This document shows, one piece after another, positions 7,355-15,616 of a stretch of DNA of 52,576 nt. The position numbers were made by a program, and so were the translations under genes. Origin of the DNA: Planctomycetaceae bacterium (GTDB taxonomy: Bacteria > Planctomycetota > Phycisphaerae > Phycisphaerales > UBA1924); NCBI GenBank assembly GCA_027487735.1, contig JAIYDA010000025.1, positions 1 to 52,576 on the forward strand. The letters are read 5' to 3'. The notes beneath the pieces are model-generated. The model was not told the DNA's origin, did not search any database, and saw only the letters and a list, made by a program, of their open reading frames with translations. Every line of letters starts with the position of its first letter. Position 1 is the first letter of the stretch.

Positions 7355-8449
7355 ATGCCACACTCCTCTTCCGACCAGTCACAGACGCACCCATCCGCAA
7401 TAGCCAAGCCCACGATCGTGGTCTTGGGCCCGGGGCAGATGGGCCTCGTCTGTGCGCGCGTGCTGGCGGAGCACCCCTCGGCCCCGATCGTCCGCCTGTG
7501 GGGGCACACGCCCAGCGAGTGCGAGCAACTGGCCATCACCCGCAAGAGCCAGAGGCTGCCTGGGTTTGTGCTGCCGCCGTCGGTAGCGGTCGAGGCGAGC
7601 GATGCGAAGGCGCTGCGGGGAGCGCACCTCATCGTGAACAGCATTCCCGTGCAGTTCATGCACGAGGTTTGGATGCGTCTTGCGCCGCACGTGCGGGCTG
7701 CGGCCCACCCGCGGGCTGCGGTCGTGAACGTGAGCAAGGGTATCTCGACCACGTCGTTCCTCAGGCCCAGCGAGGCGATTGCGCACGCGCTGCGCGAGGC
7801 GAAGGTTGATAGCCTCGATGGTCCGCCCCGCTCCATCGCCACGCTTAGCGGGCCCACGATCGCGACCGAGCTTGCCCGCTGCTTGCCCGCGGCGATGGTC
7901 GTTGCGAGCGATGATGCGGCTCTCGCGGAGCAGGTGCAGGGTCTGTTCGGCACGAGCTGGCTGCGCATTTACACCCATCACGACTTGCTGGGGATCGAGC
8001 TGGCGGGCGCTGTAAAGAACGTGATCGCGATCGCGGCTGGCATTTGCGATGGGCTGAACGCGGGGAGCAACGCGAAGAGCGCGCTGCTGGCGCGGGGCTT
8101 GGCCGAGATCACGCGTCTGGGTGCGGCGATGGGCGCGAGCCCGCAGACGTTCTTTGGGATTGCGGGCGTGGGCGACCTGGCGACGACGTGCTTTAGCCCC
8201 GAGGGGCGCAACCGCAGCTGCGGCGAGGCTTTGGGCAAGGGCATGGCCCTGGATGCCTATCTCGCGAGCATTCCCTTCGTGGTCGAGGGCGTTGCGACCA
8301 CCAAGGGCGTGATGGAGCTTGCGAAGAAGTATCGCGTGGAGATGCCGATCGTCGCGGCGGTGCACGCGGTGTTGTTTGAGCAGGTGGACCCGATCGATGC
8401 GATCGGGCTGCTCATGCGCCGTGAGCAAAAGGCGGAGCGGGTGGGCTAA
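7355..8449 (+). CDS. gpsA: Glycerol-3-phosphate dehydrogenase [NAD(P)+] GpsA
   Basis: Makes sn-glycerol 3-phosphate from dihydroxyacetone phosphate for phospholipid synthesis. 364 residues with the Rossmann motif VVLGPGQMG (about 20-28), NVSKGI (near 130), ATLSGPTIATELA, the catalytic-lysine region AGAVKNVIAIAAGICDG, and the substrate-binding GVGDLATTC and GRNR segments. The ATG at 7355 is the last start before the Rossmann fold and excludes the upstream tandem repeats, although the frame stays open back to 6935. It ends 10 bases before the convergent csrA. Confidence 0.93.
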   Translation: MPHSSSDQSQTHPSAIAKPTIVVLGPGQMGLVCARVLAEHPSAPIVRLWGHTPSECEQLAITRKSQRLPGFVLPPSVAVEASDAKALRGAHLIVNSIPVQFMHEVWMRLAPHVRAAAHPRAAVVNVSKGISTTSFLRPSEAIAHALREAKVDSLDGPPRSIATLSGPTIATELARCLPAAMVVASDDAALAEQVQGLFGTSWLRIYTHHDLLGIELAGAVKNVIAIAAGICDGLNAGSNAKSALLARGLAEITRLGAAMGASPQTFFGIAGVGDLATTCFSPEGRNRSCGEALGKGMALDAYLASIPFVVEGVATTKGVMELAKKYRVEMPIVAAVHAVLFEQVDPIDAIGLLMRREQKAERVG

Positions 8450-8459
8450 GGCGAGTGCT

Positions 8460-8675
8460 TCACGCGGATTCGGGCGTGATCGTGCCAATCACCGGGGGTG
8501 GGTCTTTGGCGATCTGGTCGGCGACTTCGCGCCGATTGATCTCGACCTCGCGCGGGAAGTCAAAGGCCAAGCGCACGCGCTCGCCCTTGACGCTCGCAAC
8601 GCGCACGATGCCCAGCGGCTTCTTTGGGTCGCCGATGACAACTTCTTCGCCTTCACGTCGTGTGATGACCAGCAT
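8460..8675 (-). CDS. csrA: Translational regulator CsrA
   Basis: 71 residues starting MLVITRREGEEVVIGD, the standard CsrA N-terminus, then IVRVASVKGERVRLAFDFPREVEINRREV with the RNA-contacting Arg of the P-x-E-V-x-x-x-R segment. CsrA dimers bind GGA-containing leaders of mRNAs and change their translation or stability. The start follows the universally conserved MLxxTRR. Convergent with gpsA; no flagellar neighbours are present. Confidence 0.93.
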   Translation of the reverse strand: MLVITRREGEEVVIGDPKKPLGIVRVASVKGERVRLAFDFPREVEINRREVADQIAKDPPPVIGTITPESA

Positions 8676-8926
8676 AACGCACTCCCATCCTGGGCGCTTG
8701 CACCACGAGCCGAGCACCTGGGCAGAAGAGTTTATACCACGTAAGATCCGATTCTGAAAGGTCTTCGGGATGAATCGGGCGCAAAAATTGGAATAAACGT
8801 CAAGCTCGGAGTTTATCGGAGTTCGTTTGGCGAGTGGGGGGCAAACGGGGGCGCAGGGGATGCGCGGGTGGGGGGTGCTAGGGACGGATAACTGGAGGCG
8901 GTGACGCAGGTGGCGGTTTTTGAGGG

Positions 8927-9249
8927 GCGACGGTGCGGGATGCGGACAGCGAGCCCAAGGAGGCCTTTGGCTACCATGTCGGTGGCGTGGGCGGGGTGGT
9001 GGGTCGTGCTCGATCGACGGGGTGATCATGCGTGAGAAGGATGCAAACACGGCGTGGACAGGCGGGAGCGATGGGACGCTTGAGGAGCGGGTGTATTGCG
9101 TGAAGAAGTGGCGGAGTGATGTTGTCGTGATTGTGAACGTGGCGGGGGTGCCGCTGGAGGAGGTTCGGTGCAGGGCGTATGGCGCGCCGGGTGTGCATCC
9201 GATTGCGGATGTGGATGGGGATGGGGTTGTGGGCACGGCGGACGTGTTG
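8927..9249 (+). pseudogene. RHS-repeat protein fragment, frameshifted remnant
   Basis: Two overlapping frames together give the conserved C-terminal part of planctomycete RHS-repeat proteins. The first frame reads RDADSEPKEAFGYHVGGVGG (about 8936-8995). After a shift near 9000 the other frame reads SIDGVIMREKDANTAW, GGSDGTLEERVY, WRSDVVVIVNVAGVPLEEVR, AYG and DVDGDGVVGTADV (about 9005-9249). Intact homologues have one continuous frame here, preceded by many YD repeats, none of which remain. No complete RHS shell, toxin tip or immunity gene is present. It marks a decayed accessory insertion directly before the low-GC gene. Confidence 0.72.
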
Positions 9250-9432
9250 CCAACAAGTGAGTGTTTCGGGTATCGCCTGCAAGTTCACGAAGGGCTGAGC
9301 GGAACTCGTCCTGTGTTGCTTCACGAGGACGCGAGATTCAGCCTACAAGGATTGAGGGCCGACCGGTGATATCTCGCTCAGGCGTTCTCGCGACGGCGTC
9401 ACTTGCTTTTGTTTTGGTCAGGGGATAGTAGT

Positions 9433-10977
9433 TTGTCAAGAAGGCCCCCAAGTGTTTGGGACTTGAACGCCCTCTATGAGTCGTCCTCGACGAGGAACGC
9501 GTACGTCGCCGCTTTCGGATACGTAATCCTTGCGGCTGCCGGCGCCTTAGTGATCGTCATTGTCAGTCAAGCGAAGTCATTGCTGGCACCCTGGGCCTCT
9601 GGGTGGCCATATACTTGGGCAAGTTTTATTGTCGCGGCAATCTCATGGGGCTTTACAATCTGGTGGAGTCGAGAGAAGCTACTTTATGGTTACTGGCTGA
9701 GCCCGCGACCACGATTTGCTAGCACGTGGCGATCTTTACTCTTGTTGCCTTTAGAAGTGGGCCGGCTTGTCCTCGTGGCCATGTTATTTGTTATTCCTCT
9801 TTCGTCCGCGATCTTGGTGATTGACGCTTATCTGCGGAATATCAAGAAAGTGCAGTCCAACGAAGTTGCGCTCGCGTTCTTAACTGTCGCGGCGTTGTGT
9901 GCCTACGCATCGATGGCTGAAGGTGTAAAAAAGCGATTGCTCGTCAGTAAGCTGGTTCGAGGAACAGGCTGCTTTTTCGCCAAGCATCGTACTCATGGGC
10001 GCGCTAGGGCGCATAGCAAGATGCTCGTGCGTTCGCGTCAAGTGAGCGTGTTGAGTGGCGCGGTCCTCCCATGGTGGATGACGCCGCGTGGGATAAATCG
10101 TACGCTCATGTTAGCGTTTCCGATATCTGTCGGAGTAATGTTGATATCAATTATGTTGGCAGCAGTAGTGAACTACTTGAGCATATCACTATTGGAAAAT
10201 GCGACGGTTTTCTTGATTGTGGCAAGTGTCCTGCTTGTCGTGGGTTCCATTCTTGCGATTCCGGTTGTAGGATTCTTTGTGTTTATCTTCACTGAACGAA
10301 TGGAGCGACGAGCAAAACAGCGGTTGCGCAATTCCATGCCAACGCTTGAAGAGGCTTTAGTTGAGGACATTCGTGCCCCGGTGCTGCTGCTACGATCCTT
10401 TCAGGATGAGATGACACTTATAAAATGGCTCCGGCGGAGCGAATGGGTATTGCAGCAATCAACTCTTGAAGAGGCGCTTGCGCTACCCCTTTCAAGCCAC
10501 GGACCAGTGATCGCTATCGGCGATCCGCGTAGGGCCGTGAAGCATGTGGGAGCGGCGAGAGCCTTCTACTCGAACGAGACGTGGCAGCATTATTTTCATG
10601 AGTATGCATCGCGAGCGGCTTGTGTCGTTGTTGTTCTTGGAAAGACACCGAGCGTTGGGTACGAGCTAGGGTACCTTTCAACCACAGCCTTGTCGAAGAC
10701 GATCATCCTTATGCCACCAGGGTCGTTGGATGATCGTAAGGCTCGATGGAAGTGTCTGCTACAGCAGATACCGCAGGCAGATTTTACTGAATCGGATGAC
10801 ACGCTCGGAGTTCTACTTGCCGTTGGATTTGGGTCCTGCGGCGAGCCAGTACCGGTCGTGGGGCGTGGTTCTGAGATTGAGTATTACCTCGATGCCATTG
10901 ATTGTCTGCTCGCCCGAATGAACGCTGTTGAGCCACTCACTGGCATATCAAGTCGTGGTCAAGATGCGCGGGCGTGA
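9433..10977 (+). CDS. Low-GC multi-TM protein with C-terminal TIR/SLOG-like domain
   Basis: About 514 residues, clearly AT-richer than every neighbour. Six likely membrane segments fall in two blocks in the first 290 residues. A soluble C-terminal domain follows (about 320-500): IRAPVLLLRSFQDE, TLEEALALPLSSHGPVIAIGDPR, GAARAFYSNETWQHYF, AACVVVVLGKTPSVGYELGYL and TIILMPP. Alternating hydrophobic strands, a GPVIAIG turn and a conserved Glu after GY resemble TIR/SLOG-type nucleotide-binding folds; that is inference from pattern, not a recognised family. TM-plus-TIR-like architecture is common in antiviral effectors. The TTG at 9433 is preceded by AGGGGA at a good distance; the TTG at 9403 is a longer option. 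It sits alone after the RHS remnant. Confidence 0.75.
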   Translation: MSRRPPSVWDLNALYESSSTRNAYVAAFGYVILAAAGALVIVIVSQAKSLLAPWASGWPYTWASFIVAAISWGFTIWWSREKLLYGYWLSPRPRFASTWRSLLLLPLEVGRLVLVAMLFVIPLSSAILVIDAYLRNIKKVQSNEVALAFLTVAALCAYASMAEGVKKRLLVSKLVRGTGCFFAKHRTHGRARAHSKMLVRSRQVSVLSGAVLPWWMTPRGINRTLMLAFPISVGVMLISIMLAAVVNYLSISLLENATVFLIVASVLLVVGSILAIPVVGFFVFIFTERMERRAKQRLRNSMPTLEEALVEDIRAPVLLLRSFQDEMTLIKWLRRSEWVLQQSTLEEALALPLSSHGPVIAIGDPRRAVKHVGAARAFYSNETWQHYFHEYASRAACVVVVLGKTPSVGYELGYLSTTALSKTIILMPPGSLDDRKARWKCLLQQIPQADFTESDDTLGVLLAVGFGSCGEPVPVVGRGSEIEYYLDAIDCLLARMNAVEPLTGISSRGQDARA

Positions 10978-11173
10978 CTACCGGCCGTTTCGTGTAAGGT
11001 ACTCGACTTGATCACGTTGAGTGATGTTCCGGCAGGGCGTGGGTACTGTATACGTGCGCCACCAAAGGTGAGTGAAGACTGTGTTCGCTGAGCGTGTTTG
11101 GGGGTAGGTGGTGGAACGGTCGGGCAGACAAGACATTCGACCGTCTAACGGGTGAAGGGTTTAGGAGCCTCCC
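10978..11173. other. Low-GC spacer, no gene seen
   Basis: AT-rich tail of the accessory islet between the TIR-like gene and the dockerin-tailed protein read from the other strand. I see no open frame with a start and ribosome site, and no clear hairpin terminator. Confidence 0.5.
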
Positions 11174-12697
11174 TCACTGGCAGGGGCCGCCGCTCATGAC
11201 GCTGAGGAAGGCGAGCAGGTCTTCGTCGCTGGGGAAGATGCCGTCGTTGTTGAAGTCGATGTCGTTGCACCCGGCTTCAACGGCCCAGATGATGATGTCG
11301 CCTGTGCTGCAACCGCCGCCGGCCATGACGTTGAGGAACTCGAGGAGGTCTTCGTCGCTGGGGAAGATGCCGTCGTTGTTGAAGTCGATGCAGTCGCACT
11401 GGTCGATGGCGATGGTGGCGGGCTTGCTGGAGGTGGTGCCCGAGGCGTTTGACACGCGGGCGCGGAAGACGATGTTGGTGCCGGGCAGGCCTCGCTCGAT
11501 GGTGAGGGTGGGGGTGTTGCTGCCTTGGATGGTGCGGGCGACGGGGTCGGTGCCGTCCATCAGGGTGCGCCAGCCGCCTGGGGCGATGACGTCCTGCACT
11601 TGCCATGCGTAGGTGAAGGGCCCGGGGCCCACGGGGGAGACGGTGAGGCTCGCGCTGCCTGTGGCGCAGACGCTGGTGCCTGTGGGGCCGCAGACGTGCG
11701 GGCCCTGGCCCACGCGGAGGATGCGGTTGTTGGCGTTCTCGCTGATGAAGAGCACGCCGTTGGTGTCGACGGCGAGGCCTGAGGTGAAGGGCATGTAGGT
11801 GAAGCCACTGCCCAGCTGCACGCGGGCACCCTGGCGCGAGAGGCTCCAGAGGCCGCCATCGAGGGCGACGAAGCCGCCACCGAAGACGCCGCTGGTGTCC
11901 TTGCGGAGCTGGGCGGGGCTGGTGAACATCGTGAGGTTGGTGACGAGGAGCTGGCCTTGGGCGCTGTAGACCTGCACGCGACCGTCGGTGAGTGAGGTGA
12001 GGATCGCGCCATCGGTGTCGACGGCGACGGAGATCACGTCGAGGGGCGTGGTGATGATGCGCGTGACCGTGGTGCCGTTGAAGCGGAAGACGCCGTTGGC
12101 GGCGATGAGCAGGTTGCCCGTGTGGTCGGCGTTCAGATCGTCGGGGTCGCGGCCTGCGAAGGTGAAGGTGCGCGTGGTGTTGGTGGGGCTCCAGAAGGTC
12201 ATGGTGGTGCGGCCGCCCGCGGTGATTGCTGAGCCCGCGGTGCCGGTGAGCAGGCCTGATTCGTCGATGGCGATGACGTCGGGGTCGAAGACGTCGGGCG
12301 TGCGGAGCACGGGGGTGCCGCCGCAGTCGAAGCGCGAGAGCGGGGCGTTGCCGTTGCCTGCGGGGTTGCTGCCTGCAAAGAGCACGCCGTCGCTGCGGAG
12401 GACGAGGCGTGCGGGGCTGGGGGTGGTGGCATAGACGTCGACGGAGAAGCCCGGGACGGTGGGCAGCGTTTGGCCGTTGGCGATGGTTGCGGCGGCGATG
12501 GCAGCGACGGCACCGGCGGTGGCGACGAGGCCTGCGGATTGGTTGTGCGAGGCGAAGGGGAGCAGGCGCGCGCCGTGGGCGGGGGTGCTGTCTGGCGTTG
12601 GGCCGCCGACGGAGCCACGACCCTTGGCGCGGGCGGAGGTGGTGGGCGTGAAGGGGCTTTGGGCGGGCTTTGCGGTGGGGCTGGCAAGACGCTTCAT
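11174..12697 (-). CDS. Secreted beta-propeller-like protein with double GC-type dockerin motif
   Basis: 507 residues. A hydrophobic segment at about 54-75 (LVATAGAVAAIAAATIA) ending near ANGQT looks like a signal peptide with an unusually long N-region. The middle repeats short NHL/SMP30-like units (AVDTDGAILTS, GLAVDTNGVLFISENANNRILRV), as in beta-propellers. An Ig-like piece follows (GPFTYAWQVQ). The end carries two copies of the motif DFNNDGIFPSDEDLL-x-FL, each bracketed by Cys, separated by about 35 residues. No catalytic residues were recognised. The ATG at 12697 is preceded by GAGGAA. Extending the frame upstream to 13630 would run antisense through the next gene and is rejected. Confidence 0.8.
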   Translation of the reverse strand: MKRLASPTAKPAQSPFTPTTSARAKGRGSVGGPTPDSTPAHGARLLPFASHNQSAGLVATAGAVAAIAAATIANGQTLPTVPGFSVDVYATTPSPARLVLRSDGVLFAGSNPAGNGNAPLSRFDCGGTPVLRTPDVFDPDVIAIDESGLLTGTAGSAITAGGRTTMTFWSPTNTTRTFTFAGRDPDDLNADHTGNLLIAANGVFRFNGTTVTRIITTPLDVISVAVDTDGAILTSLTDGRVQVYSAQGQLLVTNLTMFTSPAQLRKDTSGVFGGGFVALDGGLWSLSRQGARVQLGSGFTYMPFTSGLAVDTNGVLFISENANNRILRVGQGPHVCGPTGTSVCATGSASLTVSPVGPGPFTYAWQVQDVIAPGGWRTLMDGTDPVARTIQGSNTPTLTIERGLPGTNIVFRARVSNASGTTSSKPATIAIDQCDCIDFNNDGIFPSDEDLLEFLNVMAGGGCSTGDIIIWAVEAGCNDIDFNNDGIFPSDEDLLAFLSVMSGGPCQ

Positions 12698-12792
12698 GAG
12701 AGTTCCTCGCTTCGGAGGTGCGCGGGGGTGCGCACTGTGAGAGGGCATCGGCTGTGGGGTAGCCCTGGGCGAGGGGGAGTGTGGAAAGCGAC

Positions 12793-12862
12793 GGTGGGGG
12801 TGGGGTGGGGTTGGTTGGTTTGTGCGGGGTGGGGTGGGTGTGCGGGTTGGGGTGGTGGGAGG
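12793..12862 (+). repeat. G-run array, possible G-quadruplex between divergent genes
   Basis: The plus strand carries at least six runs of three to five G separated by one or a few bases (GGTGGGGGTGGGGTGGGG and onward). It lies in the 199-base gap between two divergent secreted-protein genes, where their promoters should be. Confidence 0.6.
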
Positions 12863-12896
12863 TGCAATACGCCGGGTGGGCCAGCGTTGGACTGGC

Positions 12897-14168
12897 ATGC
12901 AGACCACCACTCCTATGCAGATGCGGTTCGTGACGCGTTCGATGATTCTGGCGTTTGGCTTGCTCGCGGGCGGGCCCATTGCGGGCAGCGCGCTGGGGCA
13001 GCAGACGTACAACTTCAGCGAGGTGACGCGCATCGCGGCGGGCATGCTGGCTGGGACGAATGTGCCGCAGCCTGTGCCGGCGTTTGAGGTGATGCTGCTG
13101 CGCGATGGCGAGGTGGTGTATCGGCGGACGTTTGGACAGACGACGCCGGGGGCGGTGTATGCGACGGATAGCGCGACCAAGACGCTGTCGGGGGCGGTGC
13201 TTGCGTCGGCACTTGAGACGAGCGCGACGCCGCTGACGCTCGACAGCACGGCGGGGCAGTTCTTTGCTGGGTTGCCTGCGGACAGGGCGGGGGCGACGGT
13301 GCGGCAGATGTTCTCGCACACGGCGGGATTTGCGGAGGCGAGCGTTGCGATGGCGAGCACGACCACAACGCTGCAAGATGCGGCGCGGACGATTCTGTCG
13401 AGGCCTTTGGTGCATGCGCCGGGAGCTGCGTTCTCGTATGGCGGTTCGGAGATGCACGTGGCGGGGGCGATTGTGGAGCTTGCGACGCAGCAGCCCTGGA
13501 ACACGGTGTTTGCGCAGCGGATTGCGCAGCCTTTGGGCATGACGAGCACGCGGTATGTGATCGCATCGCCCGCGAATCCGCGGATCGCGGGCGGGGCGGA
13601 GAGCAACGCGCCGGAGTTTGGACGCTTCATGGAGATGCTGCGTCGCGGCGGCGTGCATGAGAATGTGCGGGTGCTTGGGCGGGCGCAGGTGGACGCGATG
13701 TTTGCGAGGCAGACGCCCGTTGGCGTGCCGATTCAGTCGAGCCCCATCAATAGCGCGGACTATGGGCTTGGGGTGTGGCTGGACCAGCGCAACGCGGAGG
13801 GTGAGCTGGTGGGCGCGCTCGCGGCGGGGGCACGCGGATTCTCGGCGTGGATCGACGTTGACGATCGGATCGTGGGCGTGTTTGCCACGGATACGTCGAG
13901 CACGAGCAATGTGCTCGGCGCGCTGTATGCGATGCGGGCGGCGGCGCAGGAAGCGGTGCGGGCGGGGCCGGCGTGCGATGCGCTGGACTTCAACCTCGAC
14001 GGGTTCTTCCCGGATGACAACGACCTGATCGACTTCCTGTCGGTGCTGAGTGGGGGGGCGTGCGGCACGGGGGAGTGCAATGACATTGACTTCAACAACG
14101 ATGGGCTGTTTCCGGATGATGCGGACTTGGTGGCGTTCTTGACGGTGTTGGCGGGGGGGGATTGCTAG
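12897..14168 (+). CDS. Secreted class C beta-lactamase-like serine hydrolase with double dockerin motif
   Basis: 423 residues with a signal peptide (AFGLLAGGPIAGSALGQ, cleavage near residue 35). The catalytic S-x-x-K is visible as DSATKTLSGA near residue 100, with the SHTAGF segment after it and a Y-x-x candidate at FSYGGSEMHVAG. The third K/H-T-G box is not evident; GARGFSAW stands in its place, so penicillin-binding or lactamase activity is unproven and an esterase/peptidase role is equally likely. The C-terminus carries two Cys-bracketed motifs, DFNLDGFFPDDNDL and DFNNDGLFPDDADL. It is divergent from another protein with the same tail. In-frame ATGs at 12915 and 12921 are alternative starts. 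Confidence 0.85.
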   Translation: MQTTTPMQMRFVTRSMILAFGLLAGGPIAGSALGQQTYNFSEVTRIAAGMLAGTNVPQPVPAFEVMLLRDGEVVYRRTFGQTTPGAVYATDSATKTLSGAVLASALETSATPLTLDSTAGQFFAGLPADRAGATVRQMFSHTAGFAEASVAMASTTTTLQDAARTILSRPLVHAPGAAFSYGGSEMHVAGAIVELATQQPWNTVFAQRIAQPLGMTSTRYVIASPANPRIAGGAESNAPEFGRFMEMLRRGGVHENVRVLGRAQVDAMFARQTPVGVPIQSSPINSADYGLGVWLDQRNAEGELVGALAAGARGFSAWIDVDDRIVGVFATDTSSTSNVLGALYAMRAAAQEAVRAGPACDALDFNLDGFFPDDNDLIDFLSVLSGGACGTGECNDIDFNNDGLFPDDADLVAFLTVLAGGDC

Positions 14169-14225
14169 GTTGCTTCACGTCAGGGTTGCGTGACGCCGGG
14201 GCGACGGACGGCGGTACACTGGTTG

Positions 14226-15485
14226 ATGATCGCTCGCCTTTGCCTCGCGTTGCTCACGCTGCTGTTGTGCTCCTGCGGGGTCTTGCCCAGGCGCAGCATG
14301 CCTGCGCAGTATGTCGAGAGTGCCCAGGTTCCGGGCTTTGACGATATTCGCGCGTGGGGCGATGACGATCACGACATCCTTCGAACGTGGCTCGAGCAGC
14401 GCGGGGAGCGAGAGCGGGCGAACCTGAACTTGCCGCAGCATCAGTCGCTTCCGAGCGAGGCGTATCTCGCGATATCGGGTGGTGGACAGGATGGGGCATT
14501 CTCTGCGGGACTGCTCTGTGGATGGACGCTGCGCGGCGATCGGCCTGACTTTCGGATCGTCACCGGCGTGAGTGCCGGGGCGCTCGTGGCCCCGTTCGCG
14601 TTCGTCGGGAGCGAGTACGACCATGTGTTGCGTGAGGTGTTCACACAGATTTCCACGGAGGATGTTGCGCGTCCAAGGTATCTGCTCTCTGCGTTGACGG
14701 GCGAGGCGTTGTATCACTCGGCGCCGCTGCGTGCGCTGCTGCAAAGGCATGTCGACGATGAGTTTCTGGGTCGAGTTGCGGAAGAGTATCGGAAGGGGCG
14801 AAATCTCTTCATCGCAACCACCAATCTCGACGCGCAGCGACCGGTCATCTGGGCGATGGGCAAGCTCGCTGCCAGCGGGCACCCTGATGCGCCGCAGCTC
14901 TTTCGCGACATCATGCTTGCGTCCGCATCCATCCCAGGTGTGTTCCGTCCGGTGCTCATCGACGTGTCGTGGAATGGGGAGACCTACCAGGAGATGCATG
15001 TCGACGGTGGTGCAACCAGCCAGGTCTTCCTGTTTCCGGCGACCTTTGACTTTCGCGACTTTGCCGAGAGCGTGGGTGGAATCGCTGGCCGCACTGTGTA
15101 CGTCGTGCGCAACGCGAGTGCAAGGCCTGTGCACAAGCCAGTCAGCCGGCGCACGCTTGAGATCGCGAGGGCGGCGGTGGGGAGTCTGATTCGCAGCCAG
15201 GGCGAGGGAGACTTGTATCGCATCTATCTGCTTGCGGAGCGCGACGGCATTGCGTTCCGTCTGGCTGCGATTCCGAGTGACATCGGGGTTGAGCCCAAGG
15301 AGATGTTTGACAAGGCGTATATGAACGCGCTCTTTGACCGAGGGTTCGAACTCGCTGTGTCGGGCTATCCGTGGAAGACGTATCCGCCTGGTTATGTTGC
15401 AGGTCGCGGCGCAGGGACGGAGAGCGCTCCCTCGATCAGCGGCGCTGGTGGTGAAGTCCCCGCGCGCGAGAGCACGAGCAGGTAG
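14226..15485 (+). CDS. Patatin-like phospholipase lipoprotein
   Basis: 419 residues. The N-terminus MIARLCLALLTLLLCSCG is a lipoprotein signal with a plausible lipobox Cys at 15-17. The patatin features are the oxyanion loop SGGGQDGAFSAG (near 85), the nucleophile elbow GVSAG (near 118) and the catalytic Asp in HVDGGAT (near 260). Together these predict a membrane-tethered acyl hydrolase of the Ser-Asp dyad type. It lies downstream of the serine hydrolase on the same strand with a 57-base gap. The substrate is unknown. Confidence 0.88.
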   Translation: MIARLCLALLTLLLCSCGVLPRRSMPAQYVESAQVPGFDDIRAWGDDDHDILRTWLEQRGERERANLNLPQHQSLPSEAYLAISGGGQDGAFSAGLLCGWTLRGDRPDFRIVTGVSAGALVAPFAFVGSEYDHVLREVFTQISTEDVARPRYLLSALTGEALYHSAPLRALLQRHVDDEFLGRVAEEYRKGRNLFIATTNLDAQRPVIWAMGKLAASGHPDAPQLFRDIMLASASIPGVFRPVLIDVSWNGETYQEMHVDGGATSQVFLFPATFDFRDFAESVGGIAGRTVYVVRNASARPVHKPVSRRTLEIARAAVGSLIRSQGEGDLYRIYLLAERDGIAFRLAAIPSDIGVEPKEMFDKAYMNALFDRGFELAVSGYPWKTYPPGYVAGRGAGTESAPSISGAGGEVPARESTSR

Positions 15486-15616
15486 CCGCTGGGTTCTTGA
15501 ACTGGATTTTTAACTGGATTTTTAACTGGGTTCTTGAACTGGGTTCTGGGGCGACTCACGACTCATGCGAGGCGACAAGCCCAGTGGAGGCTGTCAATCT
15601 ATCAACCTATCTCAGT
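15486..15616. repeat. Intergenic 12-13-bp tandem repeats
   Basis: Between the convergent patatin-like gene and nuoD. Positions 15492-15546 hold four units alternating TTCTTGAACTGG and TTTTTAACTGG. Positions 15595-15627 hold a looser CTATC-rich tract. No gene or clean terminator stem was seen. Confidence 0.75.
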
